Assembly (NCBI RefSeq): GCF_003604195.1
Contig: NZ_QXGR01000010.1
Coordinates: 62,001 to 126,000 of the forward strand
Length of the DNA: 64,000 nt
Direction: 5' to 3'
From: Simplicispira lacusdiani
GTDB taxonomy: Bacteria > Pseudomonadota > Gammaproteobacteria > Burkholderiales > Burkholderiaceae_C
Positions 42,762 through 51,988 of the stretch are shown here, in pieces. Numbering within the stretch: the first letter of the stretch is position 1; each line of letters starts with the position of its first letter. The notes under the pieces were generated by a model. That model had not been told where the DNA came from and did no database searches. It saw only the letters and a program-made list of their open reading frames with translations. The translations under genes and the position numbers were made by a program.

Positions 42762-43385
42762 GTGGCACGTTACCTCGGCCCCAAGGCCAAACTCTCCCGC
42801 CGCGAAGGCACCGACCTGTTCCTCAAGAGCGCACGCCGCTCCATCGCCGACAAGTCGAAGTTCGACTCCAAGCCCGGTCAGCATGGCCGCACTTCGGGTC
42901 AGCGCACGTCTGACTACGGCCTGCAACTGCGTGAAAAGCAGAAGGTCAAGCGCATGTACGGCATTCTGGAGAAGCAGTTCCGCCGCTACTTCGAGACCGC
43001 TGACGGCAAGAAGGGCAACACCGGCGCCAACCTGCTGTCGCTGCTGGAATGCCGCCTGGACAACGTGGTGTACCGCATGGGTTTCGGTTCCACCCGCGCC
43101 GAGGCGCGTCAGCTGGTGTCGCACAAGGCGATCACCGTGAATGGTCAATCGGTCAACATCCCGTCGTACCTGGTCAAGGCCGGGGACGTGGTGGCCGTGC
43201 GCGAGAAATCCAAGAAGCAAGGCCGCATCGCCGAAGCCCTGCAACTGGCACAGCAAGTCGGCATGCCCGCGTGGGTCGAAGTCGATGCCGCCAAGGCCGA
43301 AGGCGTGTTCAAGAAGGTCCCCGATCGCGACGAATTCGGTGCCGACATCAATGAATCGCTGATCGTCGAGTTGTACTCGCGCTAA
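42762..43385 (+). CDS. rpsD: Ribosomal protein uS4
   Basis: 207 residues; small-subunit assembly initiator and, in E. coli, translational repressor of the alpha operon. GTG start at 42762 ([19 protein letters not shown]). The S4 RNA-binding domain is [19 protein letters not shown]...[10 protein letters not shown]. It lacks the N-terminal zinc cysteines (C- form). The 91-base upstream gap holds two hairpins. Confidence 0.98.
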   Translation: MARYLGPKAKLSRREGTDLFLKSARRSIADKSKFDSKPGQHGRTSGQRTSDYGLQLREKQKVKRMYGILEKQFRRYFETADGKKGNTGANLLSLLECRLDNVVYRMGFGSTRAEARQLVSHKAITVNGQSVNIPSYLVKAGDVVAVREKSKKQGRIAEALQLAQQVGMPAWVEVDAAKAEGVFKKVPDRDEFGADINESLIVELYSR

Positions 43386-43413
43386 GCACCGGCCTGAACT
43401 GCCGAAAATCGTA

Positions 43414-43441
43414 CCTGCACCGCGAGGCATCGCGGTGCAGG
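43414..43441 (+). promoter_or_regulatory. 12-bp hairpin in the rpoA leader
   Basis: CCTGCACCGCGA pairs perfectly with TCGCGGTGCAGG across a GGCA loop. CACCGG (43387-43392) and CCGGTG (43458-43463) could close a larger stem around it. It may set rpoA translation or mRNA processing between rpsD and rpoA. Confidence 0.6.
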
Positions 43442-43495
43442 CGCTTCACCAGCCTTACCGGTGTAACGAGCTGGGGGTATTGAGAGGAAGTCTGC

Positions 43496-44491
43496 ATGCA
43501 AACAAATCTGCTGAAACCCAAGGCTATCAATGTCGAGCAGCTTGGCCACAACCGTGCCAAGGTCGCACTGGAGCCGTTCGAGCGTGGGTATGGCCACACG
43601 TTGGGCAACGCCATTCGGCGCGTCCTGCTCTCGTCCATGGTGGGTTACGCAGCGACGGAAGTGACGATCGCAGGGGTGCTGCACGAGTACTCCTCCATCG
43701 ATGGTGTCCAGGAAGACGTCGTCAACATCCTGTTGAACCTCAAGGGCGTGGTGTTCAAGCTCCACAACCGCGACGAAGTCACGCTGAGCCTGCGCAAGGA
43801 CGGCGATGGCGTTGTGACCGCACGCGACATCCAGACGCCCCATGACGTCGAAATCGTGAACCCCGACCATGTCATCGCCCACCTGTCGCAAGGCGGCAAG
43901 CTGGACATGCAGATCAAGGTGGAAAAGGGCCGCGGCTATGTGCCGGGCAATCAGCGCCGCTTCTCGGACGAAACCACCAAGTCTATCGGTCGCATCGTCC
44001 TCGACGCTTCGTTCTCGCCCGTCAAGCGCGTGAGCTACACCGTCGAGAGTGCTCGCGTCGAGCAGCGCACCGACCTGGACAAGCTGGTCGTCGAGATCGA
44101 GACCAACGGTGCCATCACGGCCGAAGATGCCGTTCGCGCATCCGCCAAGATCCTGGTCGAGCAACTGGCGGTGTTCGCACAGCTGGACGGCGGCGAGATC
44201 CCCACGTTCGAGCCTTCGTCGGGCGGCCGCGGCACCAACGCCACGTTCGATCCGATCCTGCTGCGCCCCGTGGACGAGCTGGAACTGACCGTCCGCTCCG
44301 CCAACTGCCTCAAGGCAGAGAACATCTATTACATCGGTGACCTCATCCAGCGCACCGAGAACGAATTGCTCAAGACCCCCAACCTGGGTCGCAAGTCGCT
44401 CAATGAGATCAAGGAAGTGCTTGCTTCGCGCGGTCTCACGCTGGGTATGAAGCTTGAAAACTGGCCGCCGGCCGGTTTGGACAAGCGTTAA
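43496..44491 (+). CDS. rpoA: RNA polymerase alpha subunit
   Basis: 331 residues. The N-terminal dimerisation domain has [19 protein letters not shown]; the C-terminal DNA/activator-binding domain has [19 protein letters not shown] and [14 protein letters not shown]. Normal length; GAGAGGAAG precedes the start. Confidence 0.99.
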   Translation: MQTNLLKPKAINVEQLGHNRAKVALEPFERGYGHTLGNAIRRVLLSSMVGYAATEVTIAGVLHEYSSIDGVQEDVVNILLNLKGVVFKLHNRDEVTLSLRKDGDGVVTARDIQTPHDVEIVNPDHVIAHLSQGGKLDMQIKVEKGRGYVPGNQRRFSDETTKSIGRIVLDASFSPVKRVSYTVESARVEQRTDLDKLVVEIETNGAITAEDAVRASAKILVEQLAVFAQLDGGEIPTFEPSSGGRGTNATFDPILLRPVDELELTVRSANCLKAENIYYIGDLIQRTENELLKTPNLGRKSLNEIKEVLASRGLTLGMKLENWPPAGLDKR

Positions 44492-44493
44492 GT

Positions 44494-44499
44494 TATAAT
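44494..44499 (+). promoter_or_regulatory. Possible -10 (TATAAT) before rplQ
   Basis: A perfect TATAAT just after the rpoA stop. No good -35 at standard spacing, so an internal promoter for rplQ is only possible. Confidence 0.3.
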
Positions 44500-44576
44500 T
44501 TTCGGTTCCCTCCCGGGAAGTGCCTCGGGCAGTACCTGATACGGCTGCCTGATTTAATTATTCAAAGGAAAGCACC

Positions 44577-44975
44577 ATGCGCCACGGACACGGCCTCCGC
44601 AAACTCAACCGCACCAGCTCGCACCGCCTCGCGATGCTGCAGAACATGATGAACTCGCTCATCGAGCACGAGGCCATCAAGACCACCCTGCCCAAGGCCA
44701 AGGAACTGCGCCGCGTGATCGAACCCATGATCACCCTGGCCAAGGTCGACACCGTCGCCAACCGCCGCCTGGCATTCGACCGCCTGCGCGACCGCGACAG
44801 CGTCACCAAGCTGTTCAATGATCTGGGCCCCCGCTTCAAGGTTCGCCCCGGTGGTTACACCCGCATCCTGAAGATGGGCTTCCGCGTGGGTGACAACGCC
44901 CCCATGGCCTTTGTGGAACTCGTGGAGCGCGCAGCAGAATCCACGGAATCTGCAGGTTCTTCCGCAGAAGCCTAA
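44577..44975 (+). CDS. rplQ: Ribosomal protein bL17
   Basis: 132 residues: [31 protein letters not shown] segment [19 protein letters not shown]. Last gene of the alpha operon; only 25 bases separate it from the initiator tRNA gene. Confidence 0.98.
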   Translation: MRHGHGLRKLNRTSSHRLAMLQNMMNSLIEHEAIKTTLPKAKELRRVIEPMITLAKVDTVANRRLAFDRLRDRDSVTKLFNDLGPRFKVRPGGYTRILKMGFRVGDNAPMAFVELVERAAESTESAGSSAEA

Positions 44976-44982
44976 AAAGCTG

Positions 44983-44991
44983 CTATAATTT
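44983..44991 (+). promoter_or_regulatory. Extended -10 promoter of the initiator tRNA
   Basis: TGCTATAAT, an extended -10 (TGn plus TATAAT), ending nine bases before the tRNA. The start would fall at about 44998. The short gap after rplQ means this is the tRNA's own promoter within the operon end. Confidence 0.55.
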
Positions 44992-45000
44992 ACGTCTTGC

Positions 45001-45077
<77 letters not shown>

Positions 45078-45101
45078 ATCAAATCAAGCGTCTAGCTTGT
45101 C

Positions 45102-45135
45102 AAAAAGGCCCACTTCGGTGGGCCTTTTTGTTTTT
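45102..45135 (+). terminator. Rho-independent terminator after tRNA-fMet
   Basis: AAAAAGGCCCAC, TTCG loop, GTGGGCCTTTTT, then GTTTTT. A strong 12-bp stem and T-tract that should end the rpoA-rplQ-tRNA transcript. Confidence 0.93.
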
Positions 45136-45246
45136 GCGTCGCCGCAGACGGTCATCGGCGGGTCGCATTCCTGCGGTGGGTGGCGCAAGGGCTGCACCAC
45201 CCGTGGCTGGCGCGCAAGGTGGCCTTGCCACGCCGGCGCCTGCGCA

Positions 45247-45741
45247 TCAATCCGCCTCCTTGCCCCCGCCCTGTGCCAGATCGACGCGCTGCATGTTGTC
45301 GAGCAGCTTGAGCAGATAGTGCAGGGTGTGCGTAATGTCGTTCACCGAGAAGCCATCGAGCGCTTCCTCGTAATAGCCATGGATCTTGGGCTGTGCTTCC
45401 ACCAGCCAGACCTTGCGGCCCGATTCGGTCATCGTGACCAGGCGTGACCTCCGATCGCGCGGATCGGGTGCGGAGGCGATATGTCCATCGCGCTCCATGC
45501 GGCTGATGAGCCCCGAGAGATTCTGTCGGCTCACCATCAGGTAGCGGGCCAGGTCGCCAACACTCATTCCTTCGGCGGCCTGGGGCCTGGACAGGGCACC
45601 GAGCACTGCCCATTGCTGTGTCGTGAGGCCTTCGGATTCGACGGCCCGCGTTCCGGTTTTATGCAACATATTTGCGCATTGATAGAGTCGAAAGAAGACC
45701 CTGTTCGCCAGGTCCATGCGGGTGCTGAGTTCTTTTTCCAT
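45247..45741 (-). CDS. badR: MarR-family regulator, BadR-like
   Basis: A 164-residue winged-helix repressor. The DNA-binding domain includes LTTQQWAVLGALSRP, SVGDLARYLMVSRQNLSGLI and the wing DPRDRRSRLVTMTESGR. Start chosen at 45741 (MEKELSTRMD); 45753 (MVFPMEK) is possible. It is divergent from badH. In R. palustris a MarR protein, BadR, controls the badHI-aliAB genes in response to a cyclohexanecarboxylate-derived CoA ester, so the same role is inferred from location. Confidence 0.75.
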   Translation of the reverse strand: MEKELSTRMDLANRVFFRLYQCANMLHKTGTRAVESEGLTTQQWAVLGALSRPQAAEGMSVGDLARYLMVSRQNLSGLISRMERDGHIASAPDPRDRRSRLVTMTESGRKVWLVEAQPKIHGYYEEALDGFSVNDITHTLHYLLKLLDNMQRVDLAQGGGKEAD

Positions 45742-45797
45742 AGGGAAAACCATAGTTTTGGATGTTGATTGCAAATGGTGGCTTGCATGCGCAAGAA

Positions 45798-45817
45798 AAA
45801 GATATGACAATATCTTT
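45798..45817. promoter_or_regulatory. 20-base palindrome, likely MarR operator for badH
   Basis: AAAGATAT-GACA-ATATCTTT: perfect 8-base arms with a 4-base spacer, in the divergent gap between the MarR gene and badH. It overlaps a possible -10 (GACAAT, 45806-45811) placed 17 bases after TTGCAT (45783-45788). Size and position fit a MarR dimer site. Confidence 0.6.
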
Positions 45818-45888
45818 ACTTAAATGTGTTGGCGATGCAAGCCGCATGACCCAGACGATAGCAAGCTTGGCAACCCATGGAGAGCAAC

Positions 45889-46656
45889 ATGCAGAGATTC
45901 GAGAGCAAAACCGTCGTGGTGACGGGTGGTGGTGGCGGCATCGGTGGCGCGACGGCGCGCCGCGTGGCCGCCGAGGGCGGCAAGGTCGCCGTCTTCGATA
46001 GAAACCTGGACGCCGCCGAAACGGTGGCGGCCGGCATCCGTGCGGCAGGTGGCCGCGCCGCGGCCTTCCAGTGCGACATCACCGACCGCGCCCAGGTGGA
46101 CGCGGCCGTGGCAGCCGCGCAGGCGCAGCTGGGCCCCGTGGACGTGCTGGTCAACAACGCCGGCTGGGACATCTTCAAACCCTTCGTGAAGACGGTGCCC
46201 GCCGAGTGGGAGAAGCTCATCGCCATCAACCTCACAGGCGCGCTGCACATGCTGCATGCCGTGCTGCCGGGCATGGCCGAGCGCCAATACGGCCGCATCG
46301 TGAACGTCGCCTCCGACGCGGCGCGCGGCGGCTCCTCGGGCGAGGCCGTGTACTCCGCCTGCAAGGGCGGCCTGGTGGCGCTGTCCAAGACGCTGGCGCG
46401 TGAGCATGCGCGCCACGGCATCACCGTGAACGTGGTCTGCCCCGGCCCGACCGACACCGCCCTGCTGGCGGGCGTGGCCGAAGGAGCGCGCGACCCGGCC
46501 AAGCTGATCGAGGCCTTCAAGAGCGCCATTCCCCTGGGCCGCCTGGGCCAGGGCGAGGACCTGGCCTCGGCCATCGCCTTCATGGGCAGCGACGACGCCA
46601 GCTTTGTCACCGGCCAGGTGCTCAGCGTCTCCGGCGGCCTGACCATGCACGGCTGA
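45889..46656 (+). CDS. badH: 2-hydroxycyclohexanecarboxyl-CoA dehydrogenase (BadH-like SDR)
   Basis: A 255-residue short-chain dehydrogenase. The NAD motif is TGGGGGIGG, the NNAG motif is LVNNAGW, and the catalytic residues lie in NVASDAARGG and YSACK (Tyr155, Lys159). The start at 45889 (MQRFESKTVVV) has GGAGAG upstream; ATG 45877 is less likely. The N-terminus and the adjacent badI support the BadH assignment over other SDRs. It would oxidise the hydroxyl made by BadK. Confidence 0.83.
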   Translation: MQRFESKTVVVTGGGGGIGGATARRVAAEGGKVAVFDRNLDAAETVAAGIRAAGGRAAAFQCDITDRAQVDAAVAAAQAQLGPVDVLVNNAGWDIFKPFVKTVPAEWEKLIAINLTGALHMLHAVLPGMAERQYGRIVNVASDAARGGSSGEAVYSACKGGLVALSKTLAREHARHGITVNVVCPGPTDTALLAGVAEGARDPAKLIEAFKSAIPLGRLGQGEDLASAIAFMGSDDASFVTGQVLSVSGGLTMHG

Positions 46657-46693
46657 CCCGCCAACACCCATACCCCCTTCCGTGGAGAACACC

Positions 46694-47476
46694 ATGAATT
46701 TCGAAGACATCCTGTACGAAGTGCGCAACGGCGTGGCCTGGATCACCATCAACCGTGCCGACAAGATGAACGCCTTCCGGGGCCAGACCTGCGACGAAAT
46801 CATCCGCGCGCTGAACAAGGCCGGCTACGACAAGAGCGTGGGCGCCATCGTGCTGGCCGGCGCCGGCGACCGTGCCTTCTGCACCGGCGGCGACCAGTCC
46901 GCCCACAATGGCAACTACGACGGGCGCGGCACCATCGGCCTGCCGATGGAAGAGCTGCACACCGCCATCCGCGACGTGCCCAAGCCCGTGATCGCCCGCG
47001 TGCAGGGCTTCGCCATTGGCGGCGGCAACGTGCTGGCCACCATCTGTGACCTGACCATCTGCTCCGACAAGGCGCAGTTCGGCCAGGTCGGCCCCAAGAT
47101 GGGCTCGGTGGACCCTGGCTACGGCACGGCCTTCCTGGCCCGCGTGGTCGGCGAGAAGAAGGCGCGCGAGATCTGGTACCTCAACCGCCGTTACAGCGGT
47201 GCCGAGGCCGTGACCATGGGCCTGGCCAACTTCTGCTTCCCGCACGACCAGCTCGACGCCGAAGTGCAGAAGATCGGCGAGGAACTGTGCGAGCGCAGCC
47301 CCACCGCGCTGGCGATCGCCAAGCGCAGCTTCAACGCCGACACCGCCCACCAGGCCGGCATCGCGGGCCTGGGCATGTACGCGCTCAAGCTGTACTACGA
47401 CACCGAGGAATCGCGCGAGGGCGTCAACGCGCTCAAGGACAAGCGCAAGCCCGAGTTCCGCAAGTACGCCAAGTAA
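46694..47476 (+). CDS. badI: 2-ketocyclohexanecarboxyl-CoA hydrolase
   Basis: A 260-residue crotonase-family enzyme of the MenB/BadI group. It would open the ring of 2-ketocyclohexanecarboxyl-CoA hydrolytically to give pimeloyl-CoA. Features: ADKMNAFRGQT, GDRAFCTGGDQS, GFAIGGGNVLATICD and GPKMGSVDPGYG. The start at 46694 (MNFEDILYEV) has GGAG upstream. Placement after badH and the near-BadI length support the call; a MenB function is unlikely in this context. Confidence 0.85.
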   Translation: MNFEDILYEVRNGVAWITINRADKMNAFRGQTCDEIIRALNKAGYDKSVGAIVLAGAGDRAFCTGGDQSAHNGNYDGRGTIGLPMEELHTAIRDVPKPVIARVQGFAIGGGNVLATICDLTICSDKAQFGQVGPKMGSVDPGYGTAFLARVVGEKKAREIWYLNRRYSGAEAVTMGLANFCFPHDQLDAEVQKIGEELCERSPTALAIAKRSFNADTAHQAGIAGLGMYALKLYYDTEESREGVNALKDKRKPEFRKYAK

Positions 47477-47496
47477 GCCCGACCGGAAAGCGTGCC

Positions 47497-49476
47497 ATGG
47501 CAACCGATGCCCTCCCTTCGTCCGGCGCTGTGTGGCGGCCCGACCGCCGCACGGTGGACAACGCCAACCTCACGCGCTTCATGCGGGCGCTCGGGGTCGA
47601 CAGTTTCGAAGCGCTCAACGAGCGCGCCAGCGCCGACCCGGCTTGGTTCCATGACGCGCTGATCCGCTTCCTCGACTATCGGTTTGAACAGCCCTGCGAA
47701 CAGGTGCTGGACCTGGGCGAGGGGCTGCCCTTTGCCCGCTGGTGCGTGGGCGGCACCACCAACGTGGTGCTCAACTGCATCGACCGGCGCCGTGGCACGC
47801 CGCGCTACACACAAGAGGCCCTGGTCTGGGAGGGCGAAGACGGCACGGTGACCACCTGGACTTTCGCCGACCTCGACCGCGAAACCTGCCGCCTGGCCTG
47901 GGGCCTGCGCCAGCTGGGTCTGGGCCGGGGTGACGTGGTGGGCATGTACCTGCCAAACCTGCCGCAGGCCGCAGCGGCCATGTTGGCCGTGGCCAAGATC
48001 GGCGGCATCGTGCTGCCCATGTTCTCGGGCTTTGGCGCCGACGCCATCGCCCAGCGCCTGAACGACGGCCACGCCAAGGCCCTGGTCACGGTAGACGGTT
48101 CGCTGCGGCGCGGCAAGCCGGTGGGCGCCAAGGCGGTCGCCGACGAGGCGCTGCGGCAGTGCCCGGGCGTGCACCATGTGGTCGTGCTGGGCCACCTGGC
48201 CACCGAACACGGCTGGCAGGCCGGGCGTGATCACTGGTGGCACGAGCTGGTGGCCGGCGCCCCCGCCGACTGCGCCGCCGTGCCCACCGAGGCCATGCCG
48301 GCCGATGCCCCCTTCCTGCTGATGTTCACCTCGGGCACCACGGGCAAGCCCAAGGGCGTCGTGCACTCGCATTGCGGCTTCCCGGTCAAGACCGCGCTGG
48401 ACCTGTCGATCTGCATGGACCTCAAGCCCGAGGACCGCTTTTTGTGGATGTCGGACATGGGCTGGCTCGTGGGCCCGATTCTGGTGTTCGGCGGCCTGCT
48501 GGTGGGCTCGACCGTGGTGCTGGCCGAAGGCGCGCCCAACTACCCGCAGCCCGACCGGCTGTGGCGCCTCATCGAGCGCCACCGCGTCAGCTACCTGGGC
48601 CTGGCGCCCACGGTGGCACGGCTGTCGATGTCGCTCGATGGCGCGGCGCTCGATGCCCTGGACCTTTCGTCGCTGCGCGTCATCGTTTCCACTGGCGAAC
48701 CCTGGACGCCCGAGGCCTGGCAGTGGACCTTCGAGCGCGTGGGCAAGAACAATGTCCCGCTGCTCAACTATTCCGGCGGCACCGAGGTGGGCGGCATCCT
48801 CACCGGCACGGTGATCCACCCGCTCAAGCCCTGCGCCTTCGCCGGCCCGGTGCCGGGCACCGGCGCCGACGTGGTCGATGCCGAAGGCGCCAGCGTCGGC
48901 CCCGGCGTGACGGGCGAACTGGTGATGCGCAGCCCCAGCATCGGCCTGACGCGCGGGTTGTGGCACGACCGCGAGCGCTACCTGGAGAGCTACTGGTCAC
49001 GCCTGCCCGGGCTGTGGGTGCATGGCGACTTCGCCAGCCGCGACGCCGACGGCATGTGGTACGTGCATGGCCGCTCCGACGACACGCTCAAGATCGCCGG
49101 CAAGCGCACCGGGCCCTCGGAAATCGAGGCTCTGCTGATGGCCACCGGCCTGGTCCAGGACGCCGCCGCCATCGGTGTGCCCGATGCGGTCAAGGGCACG
49201 GCGGTGGTCTGCATCTGCGTGCCGCGCCCCGGCATCGACCCGGCGGGCGCGCTCAAGACCCTGTCGGCTGCCGTCGTGGCCGGCCTCGGCGGCGCCTTCC
49301 GTCCAGCCCAGGTGGTGCTGGTGGACGACCTGCCGCGCACCCGCAACATGAAGCTGATGCGCCGCGTCGTGCGCGCCTCGTGGCTGGGCGACGACCCGGG
49401 CGACCTCAGCACGCTGGTCAACCCTGAATCGGTGCAGGCCATCCGCGCGGCGTTGGCCGCCCAGGGAGGTGCGTGA
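47497..49476 (+). CDS. Acetoacetyl-CoA synthetase-like AMP-dependent CoA ligase
   Basis: A 659-residue ANL-superfamily ligase. The N-terminus (VWRPDRRTVDNANLTRFMRAL) and length match acetyl/acetoacetyl-CoA synthetases. The P-loop is FTSGTTGKPKG (near residue 278), motif A5 is NYSGGTEVGG and the hinge is RSDDTLKIAGKRTGPSEIE. The C-terminal catalytic Lys segment normally reading SGK is NMKLMRR here, so Lys placement should be checked. It adenylates a carboxylic acid and forms the CoA ester; the substrate is unknown. It begins 20 bases after badI. Confidence 0.8.
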   Translation: MATDALPSSGAVWRPDRRTVDNANLTRFMRALGVDSFEALNERASADPAWFHDALIRFLDYRFEQPCEQVLDLGEGLPFARWCVGGTTNVVLNCIDRRRGTPRYTQEALVWEGEDGTVTTWTFADLDRETCRLAWGLRQLGLGRGDVVGMYLPNLPQAAAAMLAVAKIGGIVLPMFSGFGADAIAQRLNDGHAKALVTVDGSLRRGKPVGAKAVADEALRQCPGVHHVVVLGHLATEHGWQAGRDHWWHELVAGAPADCAAVPTEAMPADAPFLLMFTSGTTGKPKGVVHSHCGFPVKTALDLSICMDLKPEDRFLWMSDMGWLVGPILVFGGLLVGSTVVLAEGAPNYPQPDRLWRLIERHRVSYLGLAPTVARLSMSLDGAALDALDLSSLRVIVSTGEPWTPEAWQWTFERVGKNNVPLLNYSGGTEVGGILTGTVIHPLKPCAFAGPVPGTGADVVDAEGASVGPGVTGELVMRSPSIGLTRGLWHDRERYLESYWSRLPGLWVHGDFASRDADGMWYVHGRSDDTLKIAGKRTGPSEIEALLMATGLVQDAAAIGVPDAVKGTAVVCICVPRPGIDPAGALKTLSAAVVAGLGGAFRPAQVVLVDDLPRTRNMKLMRRVVRASWLGDDPGDLSTLVNPESVQAIRAALAAQGGA

Positions 49477-49607
49477 TGCGCCGCGACCACACACCGGCGA
49501 AGGCCCCCGCGCCAACACGGGTCGCCTTCGCCGCGCACCGCACCGCCCGGCCGGGTGGGCGGACACCGGCCTGAGAGCCGGCCAGCCATGACAACACAGG
49601 AGACACC

Positions 49608-50618
49608 ATGACCACCACCCTCGCACCCCGCCGCAGCCTGCGCTGCCTCGCACGCCGCACCCTGACCCTCGGTGCCGCCGCATTTCTCGCCACGGCCGCG
49701 CTGCCGGCCGCCAGCCAGTCCGCCGCGTGGCCGTCCAAGCCCGTGCGCCTGGTGGTGGGCTTCGCACCCGGCGGCGGCACCGACGTGATGGCCCGCGCCC
49801 TGGCGCAATCGCTCTCCGAGTCCATGGGCCAGACCTTCATCGTGGACAACAAGCCCGGCGTCAGCGGCACGCTGAGCGCCAGCGAGGTGTCGCGCGCCGT
49901 GCCCGATGGCTACACCTTCCTCGTCGCGCCGACCTCGGTGGAAACCGTCAACCCGCTGCTGTTCAAGTCCCCCCTGGTGCCCACGCGCGATCTGGCGCCC
50001 GTGATGGGCATCGGGCGCATGCAGATGTACCTGGTGGCGCGCCCGACGATGGAGGCCAAGGACGTCAAGCAGCTCATCGCCCTGGCGAAATCCCAGCCGG
50101 GCAAGCTCAACTACGCGTCCTCGGGGCCCGGCACGCCGCCCCATCTGGCCGGCGAGCTGTTCAAGCAAAGTACCGGGACCTTCATCACGCACGTGCCCTA
50201 CCGAGGCTCCGCCCCGGCCCTGCAGGACGTGATGGCCAGCCAGGCCGATTTCGTTTTCGACCCCGGCATCGCCTTCCCCCACATCAAGGCCGGCAAGGTC
50301 AAGTTGCTGGCCGTGGCCAGCGACCGCAAGTCGCCGTTCTTCCCGGACGCGCCCACCTACGCCGACCTGGGCATCAAGAACGCCAGCCTGGACATCTGGT
50401 TCGGCGTCTGGGCGCCGAACAAGGTGCCCGCCGAGATCACCGAGCGCCTGTCGCGCGAGATTGCCAAGGCCCTGGCTGCGCCCGCGCTCAAGGAGCGCTT
50501 CAACAGCCTGGGCGCCGAGCCCACCGCGCTGGAGACGGCCCCGTTCCGCAAGCTGCTGACCGACGAGGGCGGCTCGCTGTCGGCGCTGATCAAGGACCGC
50601 AAGATCGTCGCCGACTGA
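49608..50618 (+). CDS. Bug/TctC-family periplasmic binding protein
   Basis: A 336-residue binding protein with a twin-arginine-like or Sec signal (PRRSLRCLARRTLTLGAAAF...AAS) and the family core: WPSKPVRLVVGFAPGGGTD, DNKPGVSGTL, LNYASSGPGTPPHLAGELF and THVPYRGSAPALQD. Bug proteins bind carboxylates and are greatly expanded in Burkholderiales, often without linked TctAB membrane genes, as here. It probably captures or senses a carboxylate used by this cluster. Confidence 0.9.
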   Translation: MTTTLAPRRSLRCLARRTLTLGAAAFLATAALPAASQSAAWPSKPVRLVVGFAPGGGTDVMARALAQSLSESMGQTFIVDNKPGVSGTLSASEVSRAVPDGYTFLVAPTSVETVNPLLFKSPLVPTRDLAPVMGIGRMQMYLVARPTMEAKDVKQLIALAKSQPGKLNYASSGPGTPPHLAGELFKQSTGTFITHVPYRGSAPALQDVMASQADFVFDPGIAFPHIKAGKVKLLAVASDRKSPFFPDAPTYADLGIKNASLDIWFGVWAPNKVPAEITERLSREIAKALAAPALKERFNSLGAEPTALETAPFRKLLTDEGGSLSALIKDRKIVAD

Positions 50619-50696
50619 GCCCCCACGCCCTTGCCATCGACGGCGCCCCCGCCGAGCCACCACACCCGCGAGGTGGCGCCATTTCTGGAGACCCTG

Positions 50697-51854
50697 ATGA
50701 ACCCGACCCCCTATATCAACGAAGACCTGCAGGCGCTGGCCGAATCGGTGCGCCGCTTTGCCCAGGAGAAGGTCGCGCCTGGCTTCCAGGAGCGCGACCG
50801 TACCCGCGTGCTCGACCGTGCGCTGCTGCGCGAGATGGGCGAGCTGGGCTTCATCGTGCCCGAGCTGCCCGAGCAGTTTGGCGGCCTGGGCCTGGGCTGC
50901 CTGGCGGCCGGCGTGATCCACGAGGAAATGGCCCGTGCCGACCTGAGCTTCTCGTACCTGAACCTGCTGGCCTCGCTGAACGCGCAGATCCTGTCCAAGT
51001 ACGGCCAGCCGGACGTGGTCAAGCCCTGGCTGCAAAAGCTGATCCGCGGCGAGGCCATCTGCGCCATCGCGCTGACCGAGCCGCGCGGCGGCTCGGACGC
51101 GGCCAACCTGCGCCTGAAGATCGAGCGCGTGGGCGACGACTACGTCATCAACGGCGAGAAGACCTCCATCTCGGCCGCCGACCAGGCCGACATCGCCGTG
51201 GTCTTCGGCCGCACCGGCACGCCCGAAGCGGGCGCGCATGGCGTCACGGCCCTGCTGGTGCCGATGAACACGCCCGGCGTCACCACCAACCGCTTCGACT
51301 GCCACGGCCAGCGCGCCATCGGGCGCGGCTCGATCTTCTTCGAGAACGTGCGCGTGCCCGTCAGCCACCGCCTGGGCGACGAGAACAAGGGCTTCGTGCA
51401 GGTGATGCACGGCTTTGATTTCTCGCGCTCGCTCATCGGCCTGCAATGCCTGGCCGTCGCGCGCGTGGCGCTGGAGGAAACCTGGAAATACATCACCGAG
51501 CGCCAGGCCTTCGGCCAGCCGCTCTCGGCCTTCCAGGGCGTGACGCACCCGCTCGCGCAGTACGACACCGAGGTCGAGGGCGCGCGCCTGCTGTGCCTGC
51601 AGGGCCTGTGGCTCAAGGACCAGGGCCTGCCCCACACCGCCGAGGCCGGCATGGCCAAGTGGTGGGGCCCCAAGCTGGCCTACGACGTGATCCACCAGTG
51701 CCTGCTGTGCTTCGGCCACGGCGGCTACGACCGGGGCCTGATGGAACAGCGCCTGCGCGACGTGCTGGGCTTCCAGATCGGCGACGGCACGGCCCAGATC
51801 ATGAAAACCATCATCGCCCGCACGCGGGCGGGGCGGAAGTTCGTGCCGGCATGA
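50697..51854 (+). CDS. aliB: Cyclohexanecarboxyl-CoA dehydrogenase-like acyl-CoA dehydrogenase
   Basis: A 385-residue FAD acyl-CoA dehydrogenase. AICAIALTEPRGGSDAANL is the flavin/substrate signature; GQRAIGRGSIFFENVRVP and RQAFGQPLSAFQGVTH follow. The start at 50697 (MNPTPYINEDL) has CTGGAG upstream; the open frame to 50631 is not used. Position with aliA, badK, badH and badI points to AliB, which makes cyclohex-1-ene-1-carboxyl-CoA. Confidence 0.8.
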   Translation: MNPTPYINEDLQALAESVRRFAQEKVAPGFQERDRTRVLDRALLREMGELGFIVPELPEQFGGLGLGCLAAGVIHEEMARADLSFSYLNLLASLNAQILSKYGQPDVVKPWLQKLIRGEAICAIALTEPRGGSDAANLRLKIERVGDDYVINGEKTSISAADQADIAVVFGRTGTPEAGAHGVTALLVPMNTPGVTTNRFDCHGQRAIGRGSIFFENVRVPVSHRLGDENKGFVQVMHGFDFSRSLIGLQCLAVARVALEETWKYITERQAFGQPLSAFQGVTHPLAQYDTEVEGARLLCLQGLWLKDQGLPHTAEAGMAKWWGPKLAYDVIHQCLLCFGHGGYDRGLMEQRLRDVLGFQIGDGTAQIMKTIIARTRAGRKFVPA

Positions 51855-51870
51855 GGCCACTGGCGCTGTC

Positions 51871-51965
51871 AAAAAAGATAGCTGACAGCGCTTGAATTTG
51901 CAGGCTTTGAATGAGAAAAGTGCCTGAAACCCTTGATTGACAAGCGCGAAGCGCTCCTGTTTTTA
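51871..51965 (+). repeat. Comamonadaceae-type dispersed repeat, long form
   Basis: Begins AAAAAAGATAGCTGACAGCG, with GCGCTTG (51888-51894) and CAAGCGC (51941-51947) as inverted arms about 46 bases apart, followed by GAAGCGCTCCTGTTTTTAA. It fills the aliB-aliA gap and could interrupt or end transcription. Confidence 0.75.
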
Positions 51966-51988
51966 AGACACACCACCGGAGACACACC

